A stretch of DNA of 64,000 nt. Source: an uncultured Ignavibacteriota bacterium (GTDB lineage: Bacteria > Bacteroidota > Ignavibacteria > UBA10030 > UBA8401). Both the position numbers and the translations under genes were made by a program. The notes under the pieces are model-generated. The model was not told where the DNA came from, searched no databases, and worked only from the letters and a program-made list of their open reading frames with translations. Of the stretch, positions 38,301 to 46,039 are shown one piece after another. The stretch lies in the NCBI GenBank assembly GCA_903884005.1, contig CAISDA010000017.1, positions 95,102 to 159,101 of the forward strand, read 5' to 3'. Every line of letters begins with the position of its first letter. Within the stretch, counting starts at the first letter, position 1.

Positions 38301-38990
38301 ATTTCCGAACGGAATGTTATTTCCGGAATAAGGAAATATTATTTTTACAACAACATCATCTACAATCTCAGTCCGAACGCAAAGCCGTACGAGATGCACT
38401 CCAGCTATACACGTGTCGTCGATCGCAATCTCTTTTACGGATTTCATCCTGTAAACGAGCCGGTGAACGCTACTCCGTTGGCGGTGGATTCGAGCGATCC
38501 GCTGTTCGTCGACGCGCAGCCGTCTGTGACGACCGGGTGGAAATCGGCGGTTGGATTTGCACTGAAGCAAGGATCGCCGGCGATCGATAACGCGGTTATG
38601 ATCGCCGGACAACCGGGCAAAGATTATGCGGGCAATCCCGTGCCGAACGCCGGCGGCGCAGTAGACCGCGGCGCGTTTGAATATCAAGCGTCCACGTCCG
38701 TGCCGCAACGCGGCGGCAGTCTCCCGAGCCGGTTCATGCTGGAACAAAATTTTCCGAATCCATTCAATCCGTCGACCGAGATCCGGTACTCGATTCCCGA
38801 CGGCGGCGCCGTGAGGCTGACAGTGTATAACATACTCGGACAAGAGGTTGCGGTGCTTGCGGACGGCTATCGGAATGCCGGCAGCCATTCGGTTACGTTT
38901 TCCGGCGCACAGTATTCGTCCGGAATCTATATCTGTACGCTCACATCCGGAGCATTCTCCGATACCAAGAGGATCGTGCTGGAAAAATGA
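35304..38990 (+). CDS. Secreted right-handed beta-helix protein with T9SS sorting domain (polysaccharide lyase-like)
   Basis: A 1228-residue secreted protein. Signal peptide ends at LQAQ. The N-terminal 200 residues look like a jelly-roll carbohydrate-binding region (SQNFDTLTGSG ... GLAIDDLSVQ). They are followed by fibronectin-like and Big-like repeats and then a parallel beta-helix (residues about 635-1115). The helix starts FVDSMLGSDASSG and has repeated EITNLEITND, GVVDHIYVKNLFIHNI and NSVFHHISKNAMI-type coils, as in pectate-lyase-like folds. The end is a T9SS domain (NFPNPFNPSTEIRYSI ... GIYICTL ... KRIVLEK). Catalytic residues could not be assigned. ATG 35304, 35313 and 35316 are all possible starts. 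Location beside esterase and GH genes supports a role in uronate-polymer cleavage. Confidence 0.8.
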   Translation: MFVMMKKIIHIAVVIVIVFIAAADRLQAQASISPTTGYSQNFDTLTGSGAAGTLLPWRDNTTIPGWYAYKNRAITGSPIGPPANYFLDDGSSSTGGDGLRSYGSLSPGQTNAPTDRALGEYSSTLDSLIFSFAVRLVNATGAPVASLMVAYRGEQWRQNTGTTGLVCDYQIGASSISTGTWTPVTALDFPPPKNGLAGPLDGNAAGNAAFRSAEILAPLALGQEIWIRWTKQGTASCGLAIDDLSVQTPPAAQPTLLQFSSVTSTSMNVSFTAASPAPTGYVVFRKIGSAPASVPVNGAVYAAGDMLGDATVASSGTLSAFSQSGLVPNTLYYYTVFSFNGTGATTTYRTSSPLSGSRSTTAGNASVGSDVAAVSASETSTISSLFNDAAPLSSSTGVQVWKVSIRDGGSTGDGDLKPTIVTGITLRQAGWNTAPDWSNTIQAADLFAGSARIAGGTVTATAIEFTLSHLIVPDNGSATLTLRSSLKNSGLTDHQTLQFSLVSADVRTESDSTSSQMTAGVSCSSDETKNRIDVAASKLRFFQQPTDVALGRIMAPPAAVEAVDANNNRDADVTSGITMTASGATLAGTPIASAFTAGYAAFSSLSFSTTGTSVTLTAASNNWAAVSNPFLVAAHRTFFVDSMLGSDASSGMSQSSAWKTLGKVNGNIFEPGDSILFRSGRSWTGQVKPKGSGSNGLPIVIGSYGGAAKPVISGGGITGEAVVYLNNQEYWEITNLEITNDAAVEGDRRGVLITASNFGVVDHIYVKNLFIHNIKGIIGDDNSAKRTAGIGFEVTADAAVPTRFNDVWIDSCTIANVDNTGLYTDNTASRSDYPNTVGWQNRKYTNLRVTNSVFHHISKNAMIIRLAQGGVIEHNVCYETATGTTGNTMFTASCDGTVFQYNEGYLNRASLQGGDFGDGSMYDADLQSINCVFQYSYSHDNSHGLFWTCTVQQDTGNVCRYNVSRNDKGFIFCINYPVTSVSVYNNTVYCNSTALSPTFISERNVISGIRKYYFYNNIIYNLSPNAKPYEMHSSYTRVVDRNLFYGFHPVNEPVNATPLAVDSSDPLFVDAQPSVTTGWKSAVGFALKQGSPAIDNAVMIAGQPGKDYAGNPVPNAGGAVDRGAFEYQASTSVPQRGGSLPSRFMLEQNFPNPFNPSTEIRYSIPDGGAVRLTVYNILGQEVAVLADGYRNAGSHSVTFSGAQYSSGIYICTLTSGAFSDTKRIVLEK

Positions 38991-39039
38991 GTGCCCTTGA
39001 TGCGATGCAGGGTGAACATTCATCTCGCCCTGCTTTGGA

Positions 39040-39186
39040 AATACTCGGCGGCATATGTGGTGCGTGTAGGGCGAGCTGTTAGCTCGCCCAGGGCGAAATA
39101 ACATTTCGCCCTGCAATGCGCCAATGCAACGGCAGCGAATTGCTTCGAGAAAATAGTAGGCCGCAGGCGAACAGACTGCGCTCTTA
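39040..39186 (+). repeat. Dispersed modular hairpin repeat, copy 5 (tandem hairpins)
   Basis: Two hairpins stand in tandem: GGGCGAGCT / AGCTCGCCC (39069-39089) and GGGCGAAAT / ATTTCGCCC (39091-39111). They are preceded by the same lead as copy 3 and followed by the reverse complement of the GTTGCAT / TTCTCGAAG / CTGTTCGCC modules of copies 1 and 7. This is the clearest case of modules recombined in opposite orientations. It fills most of the spacer before the GH gene. Confidence 0.8.
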
Positions 39187-39224
39187 ATGGAACGAGTCAC
39201 GAACGAGGTACTAAAAAACCATCT

Positions 39225-40649
39225 ATGAATAAGCTCATCATAATTATGTTGTTTGTCGTTTGTCATGCATCGGCTTCTTCGGGCGATGGATCCGTTCAAT
39301 CAGGCGAGACACTGAAGGTGAAGGCGAAAAAAAGACATTCGCTGCCGGACGGGACGCGCACATATTCGGACTGGGTCGAATATGAGACTCGCACGATCGA
39401 TCAGCTGCCCGGATTCGCCGGCACGCCGGAACCGGAGAGCAGCATCTACGGTGGGCGTAAAGACAAACGTGTTGCAGCGACGGGATTTTTCCACGCGGCG
39501 AACGTTGACGGCCGCTGGTGGCTCGCCGATCCGGACGGCTATCTCTTCATACATAAGGCAATCGCGTCGATCAAGCCCGGTACGTCGACACGCCAAATCA
39601 AAGCGCTCGAAAAAAAATTCGGGACACAGCAGGCCTGGATGAAGCAATCGGTACACCTGCTCGCGGCCGACGGATTCAACGGCGCCGGCAACTGGTCCGA
39701 AGCGGATATGTTAAAAACATCCGAAACGCCGGTGGCATACACGCGCGGATTCTTTTTCATGGCTAACTACGGAATATCCCGTGGCGGCACATTTCAACAG
39801 CCGGGACATATCGGATATCCCAAGGATCTCATATTCGTCTTCGACCCCGGCTTCGAACAATTTTGCGACCGTGAGGCGCGCGAGGCCGCACAGTTTAAGG
39901 ATGAACGATCGCTTGTCGGTTATTTCTCGGATAATGAAATGCCATTTCCCGACGACGCGCTGGACAGATATCTCTCGCTTCCATCGGCCGATCCGGGGCA
40001 CCAGGCGGCCGAGCGATGGCTGCTAGAGCGGAAAGGGACAATCGATGATGCAGTTCCGATAACGAAGGATGATCAGGAGGCGTTTCTGACCGTTGTGGCG
40101 GAAAAATATTTTTCTCTTGTGTCCGCCGCGCTGAAAAAATACGATCCCAACCACATGTATCTCGGCTGCCGATTTCACGGAAGCATCCTTAAAAAGAAAC
40201 CGGTCTTCCAGGCCGCGGGAAAATATCTCGACGTCGTTTCGGTAAACTATTACGATGTCTGGACGCCGTCGTCGGCGATGCTCGAAAATTGGGCGGCGTG
40301 GTCCGGAAAGCCCATACTGATCACGGAGTGGTATACAAAGGGGGAAGATTCCGGATTGGGAAACACTACCGGTGCCGGATGGATTGTGCCCACGCAGCGC
40401 GATCGCGGATTGTTCTACCAAAATTTCGTACTGGCATTGCTCGAATCGAAGGTCTGCGTCGGGTGGCACTGGTTCAAGTACCAGGATAATGATCCGACGG
40501 ATAAGAATGCCGACCCGTCGAACTTTGATGCGAACAAAGGCGTCGTCAACACGGATTTTGAACCATACTCGCCGTTGCTGGAGGAAATGCGCAAGGTCAA
40601 CGTCCACGTGTACGGGCTGACGGATTATTTTGCGCGTACCCGTCCATGA
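39225..40649 (+). CDS. Exported glycoside hydrolase of clan GH-A (GH50/agarase-like)
   Basis: A 474-residue exported enzyme with a TIM-barrel pattern. A signal peptide (ends near SASS) precedes WLADPDGYLFIHKAI, which resembles the N-terminal barrel of GH50 beta-agarases (DPDGxLFFS). The candidate acid/base is Glu238 in GYFSDNEMP and the nucleophile Glu368 in ILITEWYTKGED, followed by CVGWHWFKYQDND, which lines the active site in that family. There is no T9SS tail, so it probably acts in the periplasm. GH50 assignment is moderate and the true substrate may be another galactan or uronate polymer. The neighbouring regulator, symporter and GH3 gene indicate a shared pathway. Confidence 0.75.
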   Translation: MNKLIIIMLFVVCHASASSGDGSVQSGETLKVKAKKRHSLPDGTRTYSDWVEYETRTIDQLPGFAGTPEPESSIYGGRKDKRVAATGFFHAANVDGRWWLADPDGYLFIHKAIASIKPGTSTRQIKALEKKFGTQQAWMKQSVHLLAADGFNGAGNWSEADMLKTSETPVAYTRGFFFMANYGISRGGTFQQPGHIGYPKDLIFVFDPGFEQFCDREAREAAQFKDERSLVGYFSDNEMPFPDDALDRYLSLPSADPGHQAAERWLLERKGTIDDAVPITKDDQEAFLTVVAEKYFSLVSAALKKYDPNHMYLGCRFHGSILKKKPVFQAAGKYLDVVSVNYYDVWTPSSAMLENWAAWSGKPILITEWYTKGEDSGLGNTTGAGWIVPTQRDRGLFYQNFVLALLESKVCVGWHWFKYQDNDPTDKNADPSNFDANKGVVNTDFEPYSPLLEEMRKVNVHVYGLTDYFARTRP

Positions 40650-40704
40650 AAAACCGGTGCAGGCCGCAACGAGGCGATGCAGGCGTGCGCTGCCATGCGG
40701 GCGT

Positions 40705-41952
40705 TCAGCGCGGCTGTGAGCCCGACGCGGAATCGGTGATCGGATACTTTACTGTGCGTGCTGCGGTGGTGAGATAGCGGACGTGCGTTTTCAGTATCGA
40801 CTGGTTGAGTCCCTCGGTCTCGACAACAGCGGTAAAGAACCTGTTGTCGGGAGCATTATCCTTCGTGATGTATTTGCCGACAAGTTCGGCATCGGTTGCA
40901 AACCGTGTCGCCTCGATCACTCCGGTATCTGCGAATCCGAGCATGAGCATGATGATGCTTCCTTCCGGACCCTGCGCCTTGGCGACGACGGCATAATCCG
41001 CTTCCACATTGCCGGCTTTCAGTGTCGAATTGCTTGGCGATAAAAATGAGCTCGAGTCGGGGGCGTCCAGATGAAAGCTTGCGGGAGTGAGATTGTAGTG
41101 GATATGAAAAATATGAAGTATCTTCTGAAAGTTGTAGAGATTTTTAAATGAGCCGATATAGATGATGTTGTTTGCTTTCGCATCATCGATCGTGAATTGG
41201 GATGCGAGCTTCAGCGAGTAACCGTTCGGGGATGCTTGCAGCGTTGGCAGAATGGCTGCCAGGCCCCATGACGCGCTTGGGCGAAGGAATGTAAAATCAC
41301 TTTGCACATAGCGTTGTGCAAATGCCGGATTATTCCTGACTACCTCTTTGTAATCGTCCGGTGAATTGATGGCGAAATTGCGAACGATGTTTTTGCTTTT
41401 ACCGTCTTCGGAACGCTCGAAGAGAAAATAAAAATCTCCCAGCACCACAAGCGTCGGCCGCCCGTTAGGCTGCACGAAATCGGTCCAGATCGGATTCACT
41501 AGTGAGGACTTGGGCTGGCCGCTGCCGTTAAAAAGAAAAAACGACACGAGCACAATGATGTTGAGGCCGGTGACGCCCACAGCATAGATCCATGCGTAAT
41601 TTTTTTTCAGCGGCGTCGACGGTTTGGATACGATCGGTATGAACTCTACTTCGTAATGTCCCTTGGGGATGTCCAGTTTATAGAGAAGCGGTTTCTCGCA
41701 CGTGAGGTAGTAATGGTCGAGTTTCTTGCGCAGGTTGTTGATATATACGCGCACCGTCGGGTCTTCTTTGGGGTCAAAGCTGGAGTCTTTGCCGAAAAAA
41801 TGGATGGCAACGGTGATTTCCTTTGGAACTTTATTGGCGAGAGTCTCTTTGACGAGGTATTGGAGGAGGTCTTGGTACCGCTTCGAATCTCTGAATTCCG
41901 GGCTTTGCAGTATGTCCGAGAGAATCTGCTGCTTTTCAGAATTGTCGACCAT
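40705..41952 (-). CDS. Membrane-anchored winged-helix transcription regulator (ToxR/CadC-like)
   Basis: A 415-residue one-component regulator. The N-terminal 105 residues form the winged-helix domain shared with FCB and Acidobacteria regulators and some adenylate cyclases (EFRDSKRYQDLLQYLVKETL, then FGKDSSFDPKEDPTVRVYIN, then LDIPKGHYEVEF). One transmembrane helix follows (about residues 122-142, AVGVTGLNIIVLVSFFLF). A roughly 270-residue extracytoplasmic sensor domain of unknown family ends it. ATG 41952 gives MVDNSEKQQ; the upstream ATG 42021 would begin inside the promoter. It is divergent from the symporter gene and likely controls the sugar genes in response to a periplasmic ligand. Confidence 0.85.
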   Translation of the reverse strand: MVDNSEKQQILSDILQSPEFRDSKRYQDLLQYLVKETLANKVPKEITVAIHFFGKDSSFDPKEDPTVRVYINNLRKKLDHYYLTCEKPLLYKLDIPKGHYEVEFIPIVSKPSTPLKKNYAWIYAVGVTGLNIIVLVSFFLFNGSGQPKSSLVNPIWTDFVQPNGRPTLVVLGDFYFLFERSEDGKSKNIVRNFAINSPDDYKEVVRNNPAFAQRYVQSDFTFLRPSASWGLAAILPTLQASPNGYSLKLASQFTIDDAKANNIIYIGSFKNLYNFQKILHIFHIHYNLTPASFHLDAPDSSSFLSPSNSTLKAGNVEADYAVVAKAQGPEGSIIMLMLGFADTGVIEATRFATDAELVGKYITKDNAPDNRFFTAVVETEGLNQSILKTHVRYLTTAARTVKYPITDSASGSQPR

Positions 41953-42144
41953 ATCAACCGCATTGTCTGAGAGAGTATAATTGTTGATGGTAAATTTACA
42001 GGTTAATTTACCCAAAAGCAATTTTTAATGTGTTTCCCGGCTGCTGCAGCTGTATAGGAGCGCCACGCTCTACCATAATTCTACGCCCTTGCAGCATGGG
42101 TCGACGAAGCGAGTTTTTCGTCGTAATATTATTACGAAAGCACT
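41953..42144. promoter_or_regulatory. Divergent promoter region with paired near-palindromic sites
   Basis: A 192-base space between the regulator (minus) and symporter (plus) genes. It contains the perfect palindrome GTAAATTTAC (41990-41999) immediately followed by GGTTAATTTACCC (42001-42013). The second site matches, over GTTAATTTACCC, the leader of the TonB receptor gene at 24914-24925. Closely spaced AT-rich repeats are a plausible operator for the adjacent regulator. No promoter boxes were assigned. Confidence 0.45.
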
Positions 42145-43584
42145 ATGGCAAACATTAATCAAGCACCGGAAGAAATGGAACCAGCCCGGATTCTCGACTT
42201 TAGAACAAAACTGTTTTATGGCTTGGGCAGCATTTCTAACATGATGGGGAAAATTGCCCCCCGCGAGCTTGCACTCCCGATCTACAATGTGCTGTTGGGT
42301 GTCAGTCCGGCAGTGATGGGTTTGGTCCTCGCCCTTGGGCGTTTGGTGGACGCTTTTACGGATCCGTTTATCGGCAATATGTCCGATCGGATGGTTTCCC
42401 GTTGGGGAAGACGGCGGCCGTTCATTTTTATCGGTGCGATATTGGTAGGTTTGTTCTTTACTGCACTGTGGTGGTTTCCGCGCGGCCAGGATCCCGGCTT
42501 TTATCTCCTCTATTTTATTTTTGTGGCGGCTCTCTATTACATGGCGCTCAGTACTTTTTCTGTCCCATGGTATGCACTTGGGTACGAACTTGCGCCCGAT
42601 TATGATAACCGGACACGGCTGATGGCCTTTCCGAGTTTCTTCGGTCCAGTCGGACAGATGATCGCGGGCTGGCTGTATTGGATGACTCAAACGGATGTCT
42701 TCAAGGGCGACACCATTGCCGGTATCCGGGTCGTGGGGCTTGGCGCCGGCATCATTATAGTTTTTTTCGGCATCATCTCGGCGGTGTTTGTGCGGGAAAA
42801 AAACGCCGACGCCGCTTCTGCACGGCGTTCCCCCAAACCGCGTCCCTCGTTCTGGGACGGGGCAAAGGCCGCTGTGCATAGCACAGCCTTCGTCCGGCTC
42901 ACGATTGCGTTTATGCTGATCATTGTCGGTATTTCGATGGTCGGTGTGCTTGGATTCTATAACTTTGTTTATTATCTCGCGGCAGGCGACAAGAAAATGG
43001 GCAGTCTGCTGTACTCCTCACACACCACGATCTGGTTGATCAGCAATATGGTGTGCACGCCATTTATTACCAAACTCGCCGCACGCTTCGGCAAGAAAGA
43101 AATATTCATCGCGGCAATCAGCTGGGGCATCATGCGCATGGGGCTTTTATGGTTTCTGCTGGACCCAGCACATCCCTGGGGTGTCCTCATCAACGGGGCG
43201 ATGATGGGTGTGGACAATGCCGCGATCTTCATGCTATGCCATGCGATGATAGCCGATATTTGCGATGTGGATGAACGCGACAGCGGTCATCGTCGTGAAG
43301 GCCTGTACGGATCGCTCTATAGTTGGTCGTTCAAAGTCGGGATTGCACTCGCATCGGCAGTGTCCGGTTCTATTCTGGTCTGGATCGGTTTCGATCGCGC
43401 GTTGGGCGGCGGTCAATCCGCGCAGACACTCTTATTGATGAAAGTCTGTTACTGCGTCGTACCGGCCGTGTTCTCGGTCATTGCACTTGGAATATTCATG
43501 GGGTATCCCATCAGCCGTTGCGCCGCACAAGAAGTTCGCGCCGTGCTGGACGCCCGCAAGCTGGCTGAAACCGCCGGGCACTAA
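42145..43584 (+). CDS. MFS sugar:cation symporter (GPH family)
   Basis: A 479-residue inner-membrane transporter with about 12 helices of the glycoside-pentoside-hexuronide:cation symporter family. The signature FYGLGSISNMMG near the N-terminus and GRLVDAFTDPFIGNMSDR (the first loop motif with conserved Asp residues) are typical of GPH carriers such as MelB and the uronate carriers. The second-half motif IADICDVDERDSGHRREG is also present. This family imports mono- or oligosaccharides, including uronides. It is divergent from the regulator and followed by a GH3 gene, so it probably imports the oligosaccharide released outside. Confidence 0.9.
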   Translation: MANINQAPEEMEPARILDFRTKLFYGLGSISNMMGKIAPRELALPIYNVLLGVSPAVMGLVLALGRLVDAFTDPFIGNMSDRMVSRWGRRRPFIFIGAILVGLFFTALWWFPRGQDPGFYLLYFIFVAALYYMALSTFSVPWYALGYELAPDYDNRTRLMAFPSFFGPVGQMIAGWLYWMTQTDVFKGDTIAGIRVVGLGAGIIIVFFGIISAVFVREKNADAASARRSPKPRPSFWDGAKAAVHSTAFVRLTIAFMLIIVGISMVGVLGFYNFVYYLAAGDKKMGSLLYSSHTTIWLISNMVCTPFITKLAARFGKKEIFIAAISWGIMRMGLLWFLLDPAHPWGVLINGAMMGVDNAAIFMLCHAMIADICDVDERDSGHRREGLYGSLYSWSFKVGIALASAVSGSILVWIGFDRALGGGQSAQTLLLMKVCYCVVPAVFSVIALGIFMGYPISRCAAQEVRAVLDARKLAETAGH

Positions 43585-43629
43585 CACGCATCGTGACGCA
43601 AGTGTGTGTCCCGAGGCAGTAATAAAATT

Positions 43630-43722
43630 CAACGATCTCGTCCTCAAATTCCGCCTGGGAACGGAAGTGTTGTGTATTCGTTGTGTTAATGTTCGTTCCC
43701 AAGGAGACAGTGGGAACGAGGT
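43630..43722 (+). repeat. Inverted TGGGAACG / CGTTCCCA repeat
   Basis: Three copies of an eight-base word occur within 70 bases: TGGGAACG at 43656-43663, CGTTCCCA at 43694-43701, and TGGGAACG at 43711-43718. The last two form a stem-loop. They resemble the common CGTTCCCA...TGGGAACG interspersed repeat of many genomes. It fills the spacer between the symporter and GH3 genes and is non-coding. Confidence 0.45.
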
Positions 43723-43820
43723 TGATGGTTGTGTTCTTGGCGTGGACTTAAAGCTCATTTTTTCAGGACCATTTTTTACGGGTGGGCTCATCACTTATAA
43801 CTCAAAAAATTTATACTCCT

Positions 43821-45569
43821 ATGACAGAAGCTGCGCACGCGTGGATAGATGGCCTGATGGGCCGGATGAATCTCGATCAAAAAGTCGGACAACTCATGGT
43901 CTTCGGATTCATGGGTCCGGTCATCAATCCGCACATTGTTGAATTGATCACGAAATATCATGCCGGAGGTTTGCGGATCGCGCAGAAGTTTCACGGGGGC
44001 TCGTCCGAGCATATGACCGCCCTTGCCGGCAAACTGCCGCCCAACCCCGCAGACAAACCCGACGCGAATACATACTATCGACCCGCCGATCTGAACACGA
44101 AACGCGTCCATTGCACTCCCGAGGAATATGCGGACACATTGAACACGCTGAGGGATATGGCTCTCAACCGGAAAGATGGCATCGGTCTTCATTTCACGTA
44201 TGATCAGGAAGGTGAAGGGGCCGACTTTCTGTTCCAGCAGAGAATATTTCCCTATCCCATGGGTCTCGCCGCATCCGGCGACCCGGACCTGGCGTATAGG
44301 GTGGCACTCGCATCCGGGATGCAGGCCCGCGCGCTTGGTGCGAACATGATCCATTCGCCGGTGCTGGATGTGAATACGAATCCGCGCAACCCGGAGATCG
44401 GCACGCGCTCATACAGTGACGATCCTTCCTTGGTGGCACAGTATGCGCTCCAATCCCTGCGCGGCTACAGCGAAGCCGGCATCATTGCAACGGGCAAACA
44501 TTTTCCCGGACGCGGCGAGTCGGAGCAGGATGCGCATTATGGGCTGCCGGTTGTGAAGCTCGACCGTGAAACATTCATGAGACAGCACGTCGCCGCATAC
44601 AAGCCCTTGATCGATGCCGGACTGCCTGCGATTATGGCGGCGTTCACCGCATATCCCTGCTTCGGTTCCGACGAGGTCCCTGCTGCCACGGATGCGAAAA
44701 TCATGACCGATCTGCTTCGGGGCGAACTTGGCTTCAAAGGAGTGGTGACAACGGACAATATACAGATGAACGGACTGCTGCAGAAGTACGATATGGGCGA
44801 AGCGGTCATCCGCTGTCTCGTGGCGGGATGCGACCTTATTTTGTGCCGAGCCGAGTCGCCCATCACCAAACACCTCATCGCAAAAATTCTCGATGCGGTT
44901 AACACGAAACGGTATACGGAAAGGATGCTCGACGAGTCCGTGCGGCGCATTCTTATTATGCGCTGGAATATGGGGCTGGCGCACAATGGCGGCAAGGTGG
45001 ACGTCTCGAAGGCCGGTCAGCCGTTCAACGATCCTTTTGTGGCCGCAGTTGCCAACGAAGCCGCTGAGAAATCCATTGTCGTGCTTCGGGACGACGTGAA
45101 CCTTCTGCCGCTCAAGCGTGAAACGAAAGTGTTGTTGGTCGAGCAGATCCATCATTTTCATTCCTTCATCAACACCATGTATGCGCATCCGGGTATGCTG
45201 TGGGAGGAATTGCGGAAACGCTCGGACAACGTTGCGGTAGTGTTGATCAATGAAAAATTTTCGGAGACGGACAAAGTGGCTGTGCTCGAGCGCCTCAGAG
45301 AAATGGACTACGATGTCATCGTCACGACCAGTTATTATAATTACCGGAGCCATGCCACGATGACCGGCATGCTGGCGGAAATGCAGCAATACCAAAAGCC
45401 CATTGTGATCGTGTCAAATTCACCCTATGAAGCATTTGGCATTCCGGCAGGGTTTCCTACCGGGATCGTCTGTTTTGCCCCCAACGGACGGGAAAACCTG
45501 AGCGCTGTGGCCGATATCCTGTATGGGAATACGAAGTCCACCGCCAAGCTCACTGTCCGGCTGGCATGA
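43821..45569 (+). CDS. Glycoside hydrolase family 3 enzyme
   Basis: A 582-residue cytoplasmic GH3 enzyme with a TIM-barrel domain (residues about 1-375) and an alpha/beta sandwich (about 390-582, ending STAKLTVRLA). The nucleophile is Asp312 in VVTTDNIQMNGL. The motif GKHFPGRGESEQDAHYGLP (Lys226-His227) carries the His of the Asp-His dyad of beta-N-acetylhexosaminidase-type (NagZ-like) GH3 proteins. The two-domain architecture also fits beta-glucosidase-like members, so the exact sugar is open. No signal peptide is present. ATG 43821 is preferred over GTG 43782. Position after the symporter suggests hydrolysis of imported oligosaccharides. Confidence 0.9.
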   Translation: MTEAAHAWIDGLMGRMNLDQKVGQLMVFGFMGPVINPHIVELITKYHAGGLRIAQKFHGGSSEHMTALAGKLPPNPADKPDANTYYRPADLNTKRVHCTPEEYADTLNTLRDMALNRKDGIGLHFTYDQEGEGADFLFQQRIFPYPMGLAASGDPDLAYRVALASGMQARALGANMIHSPVLDVNTNPRNPEIGTRSYSDDPSLVAQYALQSLRGYSEAGIIATGKHFPGRGESEQDAHYGLPVVKLDRETFMRQHVAAYKPLIDAGLPAIMAAFTAYPCFGSDEVPAATDAKIMTDLLRGELGFKGVVTTDNIQMNGLLQKYDMGEAVIRCLVAGCDLILCRAESPITKHLIAKILDAVNTKRYTERMLDESVRRILIMRWNMGLAHNGGKVDVSKAGQPFNDPFVAAVANEAAEKSIVVLRDDVNLLPLKRETKVLLVEQIHHFHSFINTMYAHPGMLWEELRKRSDNVAVVLINEKFSETDKVAVLERLREMDYDVIVTTSYYNYRSHATMTGMLAEMQQYQKPIVIVSNSPYEAFGIPAGFPTGIVCFAPNGRENLSAVADILYGNTKSTAKLTVRLA

Positions 45570-45616
45570 TACACCGCAATGGGGCGGGCTTCACAAAACG
45601 TCGCTGCGTCTGGTAG

Positions 45617-45787
45617 TTATTTCAACAACAGCATTGTTTTTGCCGCTCCGAATGTTCCCGACCGCATCGTGCAAAAGTACACGCCGTCGGAGAATTCCGC
45701 CGCATTCCACCGCACAGAATAGGAGCCGGGCTGTTTCACTCCGTTCACAAGAGAGGTAACTTTCCGTCCAAAAATGTCACAGGTGAG
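45617..45787 (-). pseudogene. Orphan T9SS sorting-domain tail (gene remnant)
   Basis: Read on the minus strand, 56 residues match the C-terminal sorting domain: DIFGRKVTSLVNGVKQPGSY, then EFSDGVYFCTMRSGTF and the end AAKTMLLLK. The stop codon TAA is intact, but a TAG lies immediately upstream of the preserved part, with no start codon and no remaining cargo domain. The NYPNPFNP part is already lost. This is the tail end of a deleted secreted protein gene. Confidence 0.8.
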
Positions 45788-45847
45788 CTATCTGAGCGCC
45801 CAACAGATTCGTTTTATTGAAATTCGATTCGTCAATATAAAAAATGT

Positions 45848-46039
45848 GATGGACAGCTCCGCAGATTGTTCGATGAACTTGCCCTGATGAAGTACGGCGG
45901 TTTTTTAACGATGGAACCGCATCTTAAAATCGGCGGCGCATTCGGGGGCGATACCGGCCCGGAATTATTCGCCAGGGCCATTGAAGCAACCCGCACACTC
46001 TGCGCTGAGGCGGATTTGCCGTTGTCGATGGGGCGATAA
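45848..46039 (+). pseudogene. C-terminal remnant of a sugar phosphate isomerase/epimerase
   Basis: A 63-residue stretch in one frame, reading DGQLRRLFDELALMKYGGF, LTMEPHLKIGG, FGGDTGPELFARAIEA and RTLCAEADLPL, with a stop at 46037-46039. The LTMEPHL pattern (a conserved metal-binding Glu region) and the following GGFxGxTGPELF are typical of the C-terminal part of the TIM-barrel xylose-isomerase-like sugar phosphate isomerase/epimerase family. The N-terminal 200 residues are absent and no start exists. The neighbouring uronate genes make loss of a pathway-related isomerase plausible. Confidence 0.75.

Noticed and set aside
37338..39299. 653-codon minus-strand frame
   Set aside because: Antisense of the secreted beta-helix protein; repeated His/Arg/Val runs and no domain match.
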